DNA from: Paramesorhizobium endophyticum
Lineage (GTDB): Bacteria > Pseudomonadota > Alphaproteobacteria > Rhizobiales > Rhizobiaceae
Length of the DNA: 64,000 nucleotides
Direction of reading: 5' to 3'
Assembly: GCF_014640615.1 (NCBI RefSeq)
Contig: NZ_BMHH01000018.1
Location: 37,221-101,220, forward strand
Shown in pieces: positions 56,085 to 64,000 of this stretch. The position numbers and the translations under genes are program-made. Position 1 is the stretch's first letter, and the number at the start of each line of letters is the position of its first letter. Below the pieces are notes generated by a model. The model had not been told where the DNA came from. It worked only from the letters and a program-made list of their open reading frames with translations, and did not search any database.

Positions 56085-56274
56085 GCCGCCATCGCTTTCG
56101 AGGCCGATTGCGTGCTGAAGGACGAAACCTGTTGCGACCCGCTCTACCGCAAGGCCGAAGCCATTGCTCGAACGGCTGAACACCGCCCGCATCCCCATGT
56201 CAGCGCAGTTCGACAGCCTCAACGTCGCCACCGCCTCCGGCATCGCTCTCTCCCGCTTCAGCCGGTTTGGGTGA
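56085..56274 (+). pseudogene. Internally deleted remnant of the TrmH-type gene 3' end
   Basis: 56085-56150 matches the coding part CVLMDETCCDPLYRKA of the intact gene, and 56162-56274 matches its last 112 bases with only four differences that I count. About 194 bases that lie between these parts in the intact gene (54698-54891) are missing, which breaks the frame. The remnant ends in the same TGA and directly abuts the M48 gene. Confidence 0.9.
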
Positions 56275-57315
56275 TTAATTCCCGATTTCCCCCACATAGC
56301 GGCGCGCTTTCTCTATACGGTCAACGGTGGCCGGATGGGTGGAAAGGAAATTCTGTGGCCCCTCATCGCCAAGCCTGTCGCGCATGATCTCGAAGAAGCG
56401 GACGATGGCGGCTGGGTCGCGCCCGGCCCTGGCCATAAGCTCGACGCTGTAGCGGTCAGCGTCTGTTTCCTGTTCGCGCGAATAGGAAAGGGTCAGAAGC
56501 GCCGAGCCCTGCATCAGCACGTCTTCCATACCGGAGCCGATATCACCGCCGATCAGCATGATCAGCGCCGAAACCCCTGCCGCCCGGTAGAGTCGGCGCA
56601 GCGAATGCTCGTGCACCACATGGCCAATTTCATGACCAAGCACCCCCAGCACCGTCTCGTCGTCGGCCAGCGCCATCAGTTCGTCCGTCACAATGATCGT
56701 TCCATCAGGCAATGCCAGGGCGTTCGGCCCGATAATGCCGCCCTGGCGGAATTGCAGGCTGTAGCCATCCACGCCCTTCTCCGTAAGGGTCGCAAGCGAG
56801 CGGAAATCTTCCGATATACGCTTCTGGCGCTCTGCCTCAACCTTGGAGGGCGAGAAAACCGTCTGGTCGAGCGAGGCCAGCACACCCCGGCTCATCAATT
56901 GAGGCGCCACAGGCGGCGTCAGCGCGACGGCCACCTCGACCATGGCAGGCACCGCATAGCGGTAGATGACAGCCGCAAGCAGGATGGCGAGCCCAACGAA
57001 CAGCACTAGCCGGAGGTGAAATCGCTCGAGCTCATATATGGCGCGAACGGTGAGCCCTCCGTGCCCCATAAGCAGGCTGTCCACCGCATCATTGTCCGAC
57101 GTCTCGAACAGGCTGCCATCCCGAAAAGTGATTCGCCGCGGAATGGAGCCGACGCGGCTCGAAACATTGAGCCCGTCGAGAGTGCCCACGACAAGAGGCC
57201 CCCCGTCCGCCTCCCCCGTCACAGCCGCCTGCCCTTCCCTTACTCCGAGCGTGGCGGGCACAGCGCGGCTGGATTTTGGCGGATACCAGGCGCCCGCAAT
57301 CTGGTCAGATGCCAA
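56275..57315 (-). CDS. M48 family metallopeptidase, membrane-bound
   Basis: 346 residues. The N-terminal 85 residues are soluble, followed by a helix at about 105-123 and the peptidase domain with the zinc site HEIGH (about 228-232) and the third ligand in SREQETDADRYSVELM (about 285). A closing HPATVDRIEKARRY is typical of the M48 group. The start is a TTG at 57315 with GGAAGG eight bases upstream; it overlaps the end of the DUF898 gene, so the two are coupled. Likely works on membrane or secreted proteins. Confidence 0.9.
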   Translation of the reverse strand: MASDQIAGAWYPPKSSRAVPATLGVREGQAAVTGEADGGPLVVGTLDGLNVSSRVGSIPRRITFRDGSLFETSDNDAVDSLLMGHGGLTVRAIYELERFHLRLVLFVGLAILLAAVIYRYAVPAMVEVAVALTPPVAPQLMSRGVLASLDQTVFSPSKVEAERQKRISEDFRSLATLTEKGVDGYSLQFRQGGIIGPNALALPDGTIIVTDELMALADDETVLGVLGHEIGHVVHEHSLRRLYRAAGVSALIMLIGGDIGSGMEDVLMQGSALLTLSYSREQETDADRYSVELMARAGRDPAAIVRFFEIMRDRLGDEGPQNFLSTHPATVDRIEKARRYVGEIGN

Positions 57316-58393
57316 GGCTGATGCCTTCCATTTCCATGAACTCGGAACCTACCGCCGTGCCCGTATCGCTGACGGTGCTGAGATAATCCTCCAGCGGCCC
57401 GCGCACCTGAATCGCCGCTGCTGCGGCAATAAAGCGCGCCACGCGCACCGCCGCCCAGGGGCGGGCCAGCCCAAGGGTCAGGATGGTTGCAAGGAAATTG
57501 GTGATGGCGATCCAGGCATAACGCCCCCGTCCCAGATGCGAGACGAAACGATGGTGCCCGTCGAGAACTGTGGCGTTCAGCACGACATTATGGACGCCCG
57601 CGCGGTAAAGAAGTCCCGCAACCACGTAAATCAGGCCGAGCGCTATGAGGCATCCGTAGATCGCCGCGTAATACGCTCCGATAATATGGTCGGGGGCAAC
57701 GTTTTTCGCCAGGAGAACAATTGCAGCATCACGATACAGCACTGCCGGCACGAGAATGAGCCCGAAGCCGAGGACGGTAAGAGCCGCCGGCAGCAGCCAT
57801 TGTCGGTATAGGTCGCCAAGACGCGGATCGCTGTCAAACGGGCGCCCACCATACCGCAGATTGTCCAGAATATAGCGCCAGGCCCAGCGCGACGCGAACG
57901 GCGCCATGATCCCGAGTGACATCACGGCAACGAGACTTGCGAGGAAAATCGCTTTGAATGCGCCCCAATAACCGCCGACAAAATCGAACCGGACATTCCG
58001 ATAGCTCGTCACCCGGGCATTGAAGCGCAATCCCCGCACGATAAACCACGGCATGGCGATCAGAAACAGCGGCAAGAACACCACCGCCGTAAGGGGAAAG
58101 ATCGTAACGATGAGGTTGTAAGCCAGGAACAGCGCGAAGACGATAATCCGGCCGATCAGGATCTGCTTCGGGCTTGCGTGATATTCGAAGCTCGATCCGG
58201 CAAGAAAAGTACTGCCGTGAAAATAACGCTCGCGCCTCACCTTCGCCCAGGCGGAATAAATGCCAAGCGTCAGGATCGTCAGCACCACATTGACGATCCA
58301 GACGCCGAAATATTCCCCTGCCTTGCCGGTAAAATGGAATTGCTCAAGCCGGCTCTCCACCGGCGCGCCCTGAGCGGTCGATATATAGTTCAT
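57305..58393 (-). CDS. DUF898 (YjgN-like) membrane protein
   Basis: 362 residues, inner-membrane protein with about eight helices. DUF898 signatures: FHFTGKAGEYFGVWIVNVVLTILTLGIYSAWAKVRRERYFHGSTFL at the start, a related second copy later (YDNLRYGGRPF-like, ILDNLRYGGRPFDSDPR), and LTLGLARPWAAVRVARF near the end. Function unknown; family members often neighbour M48 peptidases, as here. The start at 58393 (MNYISTAQG) has GGAGGGGAC directly upstream. Confidence 0.9.
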   Translation of the reverse strand: MNYISTAQGAPVESRLEQFHFTGKAGEYFGVWIVNVVLTILTLGIYSAWAKVRRERYFHGSTFLAGSSFEYHASPKQILIGRIIVFALFLAYNLIVTIFPLTAVVFLPLFLIAMPWFIVRGLRFNARVTSYRNVRFDFVGGYWGAFKAIFLASLVAVMSLGIMAPFASRWAWRYILDNLRYGGRPFDSDPRLGDLYRQWLLPAALTVLGFGLILVPAVLYRDAAIVLLAKNVAPDHIIGAYYAAIYGCLIALGLIYVVAGLLYRAGVHNVVLNATVLDGHHRFVSHLGRGRYAWIAITNFLATILTLGLARPWAAVRVARFIAAAAAIQVRGPLEDYLSTVSDTGTAVGSEFMEMEGISLGI

Positions 58394-58492
58394 GTCCCCT
58401 CCGGAATAGTAGTTTTGCCCTACTATCCGGCGACATTTGCGCATGCAAGCCTGAGTTGTCTCAAACAGGTAAATTCATTTCTGTTGAAGTTA

Positions 58493-59167
58493 TCAATCCG
58501 TGAAGGGCTGGATAAGTTCGCTCTTCGCGGCAACCTCGATCACAGTCGCAGCAGGAACGGTTATCCAAGTCCCGGCGTCGATTTCGCCCGCTTCTTTCAG
58601 CCAGTTGCCCACCATTTCGAATCCCAGGGTATAACCGAGCCAGCGAGGATACGCGCCGGTTCCGAAGAACCATGCGGGATGATTGTAACCCTTCGCGCTC
58701 AAGCTTTTCATATCGACAGGATTGCTTAGCAGCCGTTCCAGCGGCACTGCCCTCTCCCACGGCTCCGGCGCCGATCCGAACAGCTTGCACACGAACTGGC
58801 CGGCAAGCCCCTCGCTCACCAGCGCCTCCCCGAGGGTCCAGCCATAGCCAGGCCCCGCCATGCGCATGCAATGATGGACTTCGTGGATAATCTGCCGCTG
58901 AAGCGCGCCGTTTTCGAGGCTGTCCGCGAAATTGAGGTTGTCCGGGTCGACCGTCATCGCGAACAGCGTTCCCCGATAGGCGTGGCCGACGATACCCATT
59001 TCCGGGATGGTTTCGCCCGTCAGCCGCTGAACGAGGATATCGAGACGCGGCGGCGCCAGGAACGCCGATAAAAGGCGACGGGCTGCTTCAAAATTCCCGA
59101 TGATTTCCGCCCGGAAACCGCCCAGTTCGCCTGACGCTTCCAGCCAGTGCAATGTCCAGCCATCCAT
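58493..59167 (-). CDS. DUF2268 putative zinc-dependent protease
   Basis: 224 residues. Central motif IHEVHHCMRMAGPGYGWTLGEALVSEGLAGQF (about 93-124): HEVHH supplies two zinc-binding histidines and a glutamate, and the Glu in SEGLA the third ligand, as in DUF2268 proteins. C-terminal YNHPAWFFGTG and RWLGYTLGFEMVGNWL are family-like. No signal peptide. Start ATG at 59167. Separate transcription unit or tail of the group leading to M48. Confidence 0.87.
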   Translation of the reverse strand: MDGWTLHWLEASGELGGFRAEIIGNFEAARRLLSAFLAPPRLDILVQRLTGETIPEMGIVGHAYRGTLFAMTVDPDNLNFADSLENGALQRQIIHEVHHCMRMAGPGYGWTLGEALVSEGLAGQFVCKLFGSAPEPWERAVPLERLLSNPVDMKSLSAKGYNHPAWFFGTGAYPRWLGYTLGFEMVGNWLKEAGEIDAGTWITVPAATVIEVAAKSELIQPFTD

Positions 59168-59224
59168 GAGATTCCCCCGGCAATGGAATTGTCGGGGGAA
59201 TATGGCGCGAAGCTGCCAGCGATA

Positions 59225-59728
59225 TCAAGCGTTGCGGGCTGCTTTATAGGCCGCAAGCATATCGCCCAAGAGCACACCATCCCATGTCGCGCCTGTCAGC
59301 CGGCAATTTGCAAACTCGGCACCGGATAAATTTATATTATGAAAACAGCTTCCTGAGAGATTTACGTCGTTGACGTACCACCCGCTCATGTTGCTGTCGT
59401 TAAACCGGGCACCCGAAAAATTGATCTGGTTGAATGTCGATCCGGAAAGATTCGCATCGTTGAACGTGGATCCAGAGAGATCAGTGTCATTCACATCCAG
59501 CTTTTGCGTCGCCCTGTGGAGCTTCATTTCTTCGCCGACAGGCGCAAAGAATAGTGGTTTGTCTGCCGTTTTCTGCCCGATGGCCGCGGCAAGCGCGTTC
59601 CAATCTTTCAGACCGAACAGCTTGGAGATGACCTCCAGGCACTCGCCATGAGAGAGTTCGATTTGACGATCACGCAGAGCGTGTCGCAGGATCTTCGCCA
59701 TGCCTTTAATGCTGAGGGTATTGAACAT
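59225..59728 (-). CDS. Pentapeptide-repeat protein with glyoxalase-related N-terminus
   Basis: 167 residues. The first 50 residues (SIKGMAKILRHALRDRQIELSHGECLEVISKLFGLKDWNALAAAI) match the small glyoxalase-related helical domain found before various repeats. Residues about 78-155 form a pentapeptide-repeat helix: DLSGSTFNDANLSGSTFNQINFSGARFNDSNMSG and onward, with the A/N-L/F-x-x pattern. Such proteins can mimic DNA or act as scaffolds; role here unknown. Start ATG at 59728 follows AAGGAATTTGGA. Confidence 0.85.
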   Translation of the reverse strand: MFNTLSIKGMAKILRHALRDRQIELSHGECLEVISKLFGLKDWNALAAAIGQKTADKPLFFAPVGEEMKLHRATQKLDVNDTDLSGSTFNDANLSGSTFNQINFSGARFNDSNMSGWYVNDVNLSGSCFHNINLSGAEFANCRLTGATWDGVLLGDMLAAYKAARNA

Positions 59729-59921
59729 TCCAAATTCCTTGTCGGCAGTCTCATGTCAGTGCTCGCGTTGCTGACCGACTGCTCCGGAAGTTGGAGGTCG
59801 AAGTGGGTACCCTTAAGTGCATTCACCAACCAATAGGGGCGAGCGGCAGGCTGCACAGGCCACTGAAAAATCTATAGGCCTGCATTGAATTGTCAATATC
59901 CCCTTGGCCTATCAAGCCACC

Positions 59922-61100
59922 TTACGCCGCCTGTGTCAGCCGCCGCAGCATCTCCTCTGCCTGGTGCGAGCGCTCGGAGCGACCGATGAAGCCGCCGCCG
60001 TAGACGCGGGCGGCATTGGTGTCGTCGGAATAAAGCACGCAGGCCTGGCCCGGCGCGATGCCGCTTTCGCCGTCCACCAGTTCCACCCAGGTTTCACCAT
60101 TGGCGTGGTGCAGCACCGCCGGGCGTGGCGGGCGCGTGGAGCGAACCTTGGCATAGACCTCGAAACCGGATGCCGGAATATCCTCCAGCGCTCCGTCGCC
60201 CAGCCAGTTGACGTTCCGAAGATAGACCTTGTGCGTCTCCAGCGCCTCGCGCGGGCCGACGATCACGCGCGCCTGCGCGGCGTCGAGATGCACCACATAG
60301 AGCGGCTCGCCCGTCGCCACGCCGATGCCGCGGCGCTGGCCGATGGTGTAATGCACGATGCCCTCGTGAGACCCAAGCACCCGCCCGTCCATATGCACGA
60401 TCTCGCCGGGATTGGCCGCCTCCGGCTTCAGCTTGGCGATGATGTCGGAATATTTGCCCTGCGGCACGAAGCATATGTCCTGGCTGTCCTGCTTCTTCGC
60501 CACGACCAGCCCCATCTCCTCGGCGATTTCGCGCACCTGCGCCTTCGGCAGATGTCCCAGCGGGAAACGCAGATAATCGATCTGCTCCTGCGTGGTCGCG
60601 AAAAGAAAATAGCTCTGGTCACGGTCCGTATCGACAGGGCGATAGAGCGCGCGATGCGCCCCATTGGCATGGCTGCGGATATAATGTCCGGTGGCGAGCG
60701 CCGCCGCGCCCAGATCCTGCGCCGTCTGCAGGAGGTCGGCGAACTTGACCGTCTGGTTGCAGGAAACGCAGGGAATCGGCGTTTCGCCGCTGACATAGCT
60801 GTTAGCGAACGGATCGATCACCGCCTCGCGGAAACGCTTTTCGTAATCGAGCACATAATGCGGAATGCTCAAGGCTTCGCAGACACGCCGCGCATCCTCG
60901 ATATCCTGCCCCGCGCAGCAGGAGCCGGCGCGATGCACCGCCGCGCCATGGTCGTAAAGCTGCAGCGTCACGCCGACGACGTCATAACCCTCGCGTTTCA
61001 GGATTCCTGCCACGACGGAGGAATCGACACCGCCCGACATGGCGACGACGATACGGGTTTCTTCCGGCTTTCCCGGCAGATCGAGGCTGTTGAGTTTCAT
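59922..61100 (-). CDS. mnmA: tRNA 2-thiouridylase
   Basis: 392 residues. Adds sulfur to U34 of Lys, Glu and Gln tRNAs. PP-loop AMSGGVDSS (about 20-28), the first catalytic Cys in the segment [12 protein letters not shown] (about 119-130), ALATGHYIR and the second Cys in [11 protein letters not shown] near the C-terminus (about 355). Start at 61100 ([10 protein letters not shown]) gives family length; the frame extends upstream to 61211 without family residues. Divergent from sciP. Confidence 0.94.
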   Translation of the reverse strand: MKLNSLDLPGKPEETRIVVAMSGGVDSSVVAGILKREGYDVVGVTLQLYDHGAAVHRAGSCCAGQDIEDARRVCEALSIPHYVLDYEKRFREAVIDPFANSYVSGETPIPCVSCNQTVKFADLLQTAQDLGAAALATGHYIRSHANGAHRALYRPVDTDRDQSYFLFATTQEQIDYLRFPLGHLPKAQVREIAEEMGLVVAKKQDSQDICFVPQGKYSDIIAKLKPEAANPGEIVHMDGRVLGSHEGIVHYTIGQRRGIGVATGEPLYVVHLDAAQARVIVGPREALETHKVYLRNVNWLGDGALEDIPASGFEVYAKVRSTRPPRPAVLHHANGETWVELVDGESGIAPGQACVLYSDDTNAARVYGGGFIGRSERSHQAEEMLRRLTQAA

Positions 61101-61398
61101 GAGCGGACCGGTCCGTGGGCCTGTGCCCACTGTTTTCTTCAGTCGATAATAATGTCTGTATATAGGCCGAATGCGGGCGGTTTGCCAAGATGCCGTGTTC
61201 ATTTGCGACATCGATATCCCGCGAGGAGCCGGCGCGCAACTATCCGAGTTTATATAACCGCCCGCAATTGAATAAAAAAAGATTAAGATACGAAAAGTGT
61301 TTCGTTACCAGTATCTTACCGGGTGCTTAGCCAATTTTTAAAGCTGTGTGTTTATCGTGATCGGCGATTAGGTCCTTGAGTGTTGTGTAGAGAGTACA
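61101..61398. promoter_or_regulatory. Divergent promoter region of mnmA and sciP
   Basis: About 300 bases, AT-rich in its right two thirds. A run AAAAAAAGATTAAGATACGA lies near 61270. No GANTC site and no TTAA-N7-TTAA box was seen. It must carry the sciP promoter; no other gene is evident. Confidence 0.5.
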
Positions 61399-61674
61399 AT
61401 GACCGATCTGGTAAGACCACGAGTTAAATACGTTATCGGCCCCGATGGCAGCCCGCTGACCATTGCCGATCTCCCCCCCGCCAATACGCGGCGCTGGGTC
61501 ATACGCCGCAAGGCCGAGGTTGTCGCCGCTGTTCGCGGCGGCCTGCTCAGCCTTGAGGAAGCATGCCAGCGTTACACGTTGACGGTGGAGGAATTTCTAT
61601 CCTGGCAATCCTCGATCGACGAGCATGGTCTCGCAGGTCTTCGGACGACCCGAATCCAGCAATATCGTCATTAA
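61399..61674 (+). CDS. sciP: CtrA inhibitor SciP (DUF1153)
   Basis: 91 residues. DUF1153 pattern: RVKYVIGPDGSPLTIADLPPANTRRWVIRRKAEVVAAVRGGLLSLEEACQRYTLTVEEFLSWQSSIDEHGLAGLRTTRIQQYR, with a helix-turn-helix in the middle. SciP binds CtrA and prevents it from activating promoters after it is made, in Caulobacter and relatives. Its place 1.5 kb from ctrA supports the call. Start ATG at 61399. Confidence 0.94.
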   Translation: MTDLVRPRVKYVIGPDGSPLTIADLPPANTRRWVIRRKAEVVAAVRGGLLSLEEACQRYTLTVEEFLSWQSSIDEHGLAGLRTTRIQQYRH

Positions 61675-61715
61675 ATATTGCTATTAATCATAGATTTATA
61701 TCCATGATTACCAGA

Positions 61716-61742
61716 TGGCTGGCCTTTGGGCTGGCCATTTTT
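61716..61742 (+). terminator. Terminator after sciP
   Basis: TGGCTGGCC-TTTG-GGCTGGCCA forms a nine-pair stem (with two G-T pairs) followed by TTTTTGG, about 40 bases after the sciP stop. Confidence 0.6.
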
Positions 61743-61781
61743 GGTTTTGGCTATAGATTCCCAGGAAAAATGGAGGTCGCC

Positions 61782-62078
61782 GTGAGCGAAAAGATGACGA
61801 TCCGCAAGGAAGAAACCGGCTCAGGCGGCCGTTATGTGGCGGAAATCGGAAGCCACGTGGCGGAGATGACCTATTCGCGGGTCAATGCCGGGCTCATCAT
61901 CGTGGACCATACCGGCGTGCCCGACGCGTTGCGCGGCCAGGGCATAGCGCAGGCCCTGGCGGTCCATGCGGTGGAGGATGCGCGGAAAAATGGCTGGAAA
62001 ATCCTGCCGCTGTGCTCCTTCATGCGCGTGCAATTCACGCGTCATCCCGACTGGAGCGACGTTTTGCAGGAGCGGTGA
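61782..62078 (+). CDS. Small GNAT-like N-acetyltransferase (YjdJ type)
   Basis: 98 residues. Short acetyltransferase of the YjdJ/Gcn5-like kind: VAEMTYSRVNAGLIIVDHTGVPDALRGQGIAQALAVHAVEDARKNGWKILPLCSFMRVQFTRHPDW, where RGQGIA is the acetyl-CoA loop. GTG start at 61782, with GGAGG five bases upstream. Soluble; substrate unknown. Confidence 0.88.
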   Translation: MSEKMTIRKEETGSGGRYVAEIGSHVAEMTYSRVNAGLIIVDHTGVPDALRGQGIAQALAVHAVEDARKNGWKILPLCSFMRVQFTRHPDWSDVLQER

Positions 62079-62081
62079 CGC

Positions 62082-62226
62082 CCCCTCCTTCCCCCTTGCG
62101 GGGAAGGTGCCCGCGTTAGCGGGCGGATGGGGGTGGTGACGTTTTCGCTTTTGCTCAAGGCGATGGCGCAAGCGTCACCACCCCCACCCGACCCTACGGG
62201 CCACCCTCCCCGCAAGGGGGAGGGAT
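62082..62226. repeat. R3 intergenic element
   Basis: CCCCTCCTTCCCCCTTGCGG at the left end, inner GTGGTGACG/CGTCACCAC pair, complementary arm at the right. Fills the space between two convergent genes. Confidence 0.85.
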
Positions 62227-62230
62227 ATAC

Positions 62231-62620
62231 TCAGCCGATCATCGCACGCCGGTCGACCGTTGCCGGACGTTCTTCCACGTCGCGGGGCTTGCCGTCGCGG
62301 TTCTCCAGTGCTTCCGCCTTCGCGAGTTCCGCTTCGGCTTCAGCGAGGGCCGCCTCGGCGGCTTCCTTCTGGGCCTGCAGATCACGGATCGAGACGAACA
62401 GGTTGTCGCGGCGCTGGCGGGCGGCCTTCGCAAAGGTCGGATAGGCGAAGTGCGACATGTCGGTAATGCCCGCCTTCCTTTCTTCCGATTGGATTTGCGC
62501 GTCGAGTTCGCCAGCCATGCGCTCGAATTCGCCCATCATTAGATCGAGCTGGCCGAGCTGCCGGCGCTTCTCCTTCACCTGGAACAGTTTAAGCCTCACG
62601 AGGCTCTCACGCGGTTTCAT
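62231..62620 (-). CDS. fliJ: FliJ-like coiled-coil protein beside ctrA
   Basis: 129 residues, almost entirely helical with a long coiled coil (about 20-125; e.g. KEAAEAALAEAEAELAKAEALE). Resembles small FliJ-type flagellar export chaperones, and a gene of this type is normally found divergent from ctrA in Rhizobiales. The start at 62620 (MKPRESLVRLKLF) is preferred over an in-frame TTG two codons earlier because AAGGAG is nine bases before the ATG. FliJ identity is likely, not certain. Confidence 0.75.
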   Translation of the reverse strand: MKPRESLVRLKLFQVKEKRRQLGQLDLMMGEFERMAGELDAQIQSEERKAGITDMSHFAYPTFAKAARQRRDNLFVSIRDLQAQKEAAEAALAEAEAELAKAEALENRDGKPRDVEERPATVDRRAMIG

Positions 62621-63128
62621 ACGCAATACTCCTTGAACACCGGAACCTCGGAACGCCCAACGAGCCGTTCGAAGGCTTTAAAAATTCGACCCGAAACGGA
62701 ACCGGCCAAGGGTTTCACGTTTCGAAGCGCTCTCCCGCCGCGCATCAGAATCACCCATCCGAAGCGCAACAAAAAATTAAAGGTTCGCCCGTTCGGTAAC
62801 CTTTTCTTTACGAGCAGCATTAATCATAGGCGTTAGGACTTAAGGCTCGGTAAATCCGGTGTGGCTTTCCAGCAACATAAAAACACTGAGTCGAATGAGT
62901 CACTTAAGGAAGGTTCTTAATGTGAAAACGAAAATTTTTCACACGGGATTTTGCGAGGTGAATCATATAAATACGGCAAATTTTTAATTAAAATCGAAAC
63001 CCGCTTGCCAAGCGGAATCAGATTTTGTTAACCATTTGCTGGCAACCTTCACATAAAGGCAACGACTGTTCCGTGTGCTGCTTTGAGGGATCAACCTGTT
63101 TCGGCGGCGGAAAAGAGGATTAAAAAAG
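62621..63128. promoter_or_regulatory. ctrA upstream region with CcrM sites
   Basis: 508 bases of regulatory DNA without a gene. Five GANTC methylation sites are present (62748, 62888, 62897, 62960, 63015) and several TTAA half-sites, including TTAACC at 63028-63033. No exact TTAA-N7-TTAA CtrA box was found. In Caulobacter and Brucella ctrA is controlled from two promoters, one sensitive to CcrM methylation; this layout fits. Confidence 0.65.
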
Positions 63129-63833
63129 ATGCGCGTCCTTTTGATTGAAGACGACAGTGCGACGGCGCAGAGCATCGAGCTGATGCTCAAGTCGGAGAGC
63201 TTCAATGTGTATACGACGGACCTCGGAGAAGAGGGTGTCGATCTCGGCAAGCTGTATGATTACGATATCATCCTGCTCGACCTGAACCTGCCGGACATGT
63301 CCGGCTATGAGGTTCTGCGGACCCTGCGCCTTTCCAAGGTCAAGACCCCGATCCTTATCCTCTCCGGCATGGCCGGCATCGAGGACAAGGTGCGCGGCCT
63401 GGGCTTCGGCGCGGACGACTACATGACCAAGCCCTTCCACAAGGATGAGCTGATCGCACGTATCCATGCCATTGTCCGCCGCTCCAAGGGCCATGCGCAG
63501 TCGGTCATCACCACGGGCGACCTCGTCGTCAATCTCGACGCCAAGACGGTGGAAGTCGGCGGCCAGCGCGTGCATCTGACCGGCAAGGAATACCAGATGC
63601 TGGAGCTGCTCTCGCTCCGCAAGGGTACCACGCTGACCAAGGAGATGTTCCTGAACCATCTCTATGGCGGCATGGACGAGCCGGAGCTCAAGATCATCGA
63701 CGTGTTCATCTGCAAGCTGCGCAAGAAGCTCGACGCCGTCTCCGGCAACCAGAGCTACATCGAGACGGTCTGGGGCCGCGGCTATGTGCTGCGCGAGCCG
63801 GAAACCGCCAGCGAAATGCGCGAAATCGCCTGA
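63129..63833 (+). CDS. ctrA: Cell-cycle response regulator CtrA
   Basis: 234 residues, OmpR-type regulator and essential cell-cycle master regulator. Receiver domain with acidic pocket EDD (7-9), phosphorylated Asp51 in LLDLNLPD and Lys in YMTKPF (about 104); a winged-helix C-terminal domain from about 130 ([34 protein letters not shown]). The ATG at 63129 gives the family length. Preceded by a long regulatory region and followed by a terminator. Confidence 0.97.
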   Translation: MRVLLIEDDSATAQSIELMLKSESFNVYTTDLGEEGVDLGKLYDYDIILLDLNLPDMSGYEVLRTLRLSKVKTPILILSGMAGIEDKVRGLGFGADDYMTKPFHKDELIARIHAIVRRSKGHAQSVITTGDLVVNLDAKTVEVGGQRVHLTGKEYQMLELLSLRKGTTLTKEMFLNHLYGGMDEPELKIIDVFICKLRKKLDAVSGNQSYIETVWGRGYVLREPETASEMREIA

Positions 63834-63861
63834 TCTCTCGTTTCAATTGCTGATTTGGAAG

Positions 63862-63880
63862 GCCCCGACAGGGGCTTTTC
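63862..63880 (+). terminator. Terminator after ctrA
   Basis: GCCCC-GACA-GGGGC followed by TTTTCTCGTTT, 30 bases after the ctrA stop. Confidence 0.85.
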
Positions 63881-63937
63881 TCGTTTATGGCCTGTCAGAA
63901 CTCAACTGAAACGCTGTAAAAAATGCGTAGTCCTGCC

Positions 63938-64000
63938 GTCATCCTCGGGCTTGTCCCACTGCTGTCCGGTTTAAATTTCTGGACAAGGTGCATGACATTG
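63938..64000. repeat. R1' unit interrupted by an unknown sequence at the window edge
   Basis: CGTCATCCTCGGGCTTGTCC starts as in the other R1' units, but instead of CGAGGAT the sequence turns to ACTGCTGTCCGGTTTAAATT and continues to the edge. This looks like the terminal end of an insertion sequence placed inside the repeat. No transposase is visible in the window. Confidence 0.5.

Noticed and set aside
56060..56085. Similarity of CCGCCTGCGTCAGCCGCC to the 3' end of mnmA
   Set aside because: Only about 18 bases of common GC-rich codons match; likely chance.
59904..61271. 455-codon open frame antisense to mnmA
   Set aside because: Shadow frame; mnmA carries all catalytic motifs on the other strand.
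62904..62920. TTAA-N9-TTAA upstream of ctrA as a CtrA box
   Set aside because: Spacing is nine, not seven; kept only as a possible half-site pair.

Overview
The window comes from an alphaproteobacterial main chromosome, most likely a member of the Brucellaceae (Brucella/Ochrobactrum type). Reasons: a mnmA - sciP - fliJ-like - ctrA cell-cycle cluster, a fused trpE(G) with a tryptophan-codon leader peptide, a leucine-codon leader ahead of a long-form leuA, a NolR-like ArsR regulator, choXWV, high GC content, GANTC sites upstream of ctrA, and many short intergenic repeats of the kind found in Rhizobiales. The genus is my inference; the order-level placement is firmer. No rRNA, tRNA or CRISPR array was seen.

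Layout. 1-1640: end of a cytochrome bc1 operon (petA, start of petB) and a frameshifted small regulator gene. 2200-6710: a 1503-residue autotransporter. 6845-10912: two tandem ABC exporter half-transporters. 11290-17310: trmL, hemF, a YjhX-type gene, an LpxO-like hydroxylase, a CCA-adding enzyme and a DUF1285 protein. 17589-24467: a four-gene MoxR/DUF58/DUF4159 operon. 24628-30117: single genes (GNAT, OmpW-like porin, NUDIX, phosphoesterase, SDR, membrane protein). 30226-36240: amino-acid biosynthesis (leuA, trpEG, both with leader-peptide control), a cation efflux gene, and an orphan antitoxin beside a truncated toxin. 36831-40614: divergent putA/putR. 40729-43092: an accessory patch with an AT-rich ParB-like gene, a DUF4287 gene and a YdeI-like gene. 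43128-53094: an Rsm22-type methyltransferase, choline uptake choXWV and dipeptide uptake dppABCDF. 53709-59728: nolR-like, an rRNA/tRNA methyltransferase, an EamA exporter flanked by a duplicated gene end, M48 and DUF2268 proteases, DUF898 and a pentapeptide protein. 59922-63833: mnmA, sciP, GNAT, fliJ-like and ctrA.

Intergenic gaps are unusually full of repeats. Four families recur, always outside intact genes: (R1) short pairs of 30-38 bp palindromes in opposite orientation, with a variant R1'; (R2) a roughly 170-195 bp element with inverted arms rich in C and G runs and a semi-conserved core; (R3) a roughly 145 bp element with GC-rich arms around a GTGGTGACG/CGTCACCAC inner repeat; (R4) a 70-215 bp element built on CTCATGGTGAGGTG. 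About twenty copies lie in 64 kb, one of them (16436-16650) apparently an R3 nested in R2 arms.

The most unusual signals are: two places where accessory genes sit between a complete RNA-methyltransferase gene and a decayed extra copy of that same gene's 3' end (trmH-type around eamA; rsm22 around DUF4287/ydeI); an orphan AT-rich gene joining a ParB-like domain to a helical C-terminal domain; a toxin gene cut after a few codons next to an R2 element; and a possible 60-nt RNA with its own promoter and terminator near 36720.
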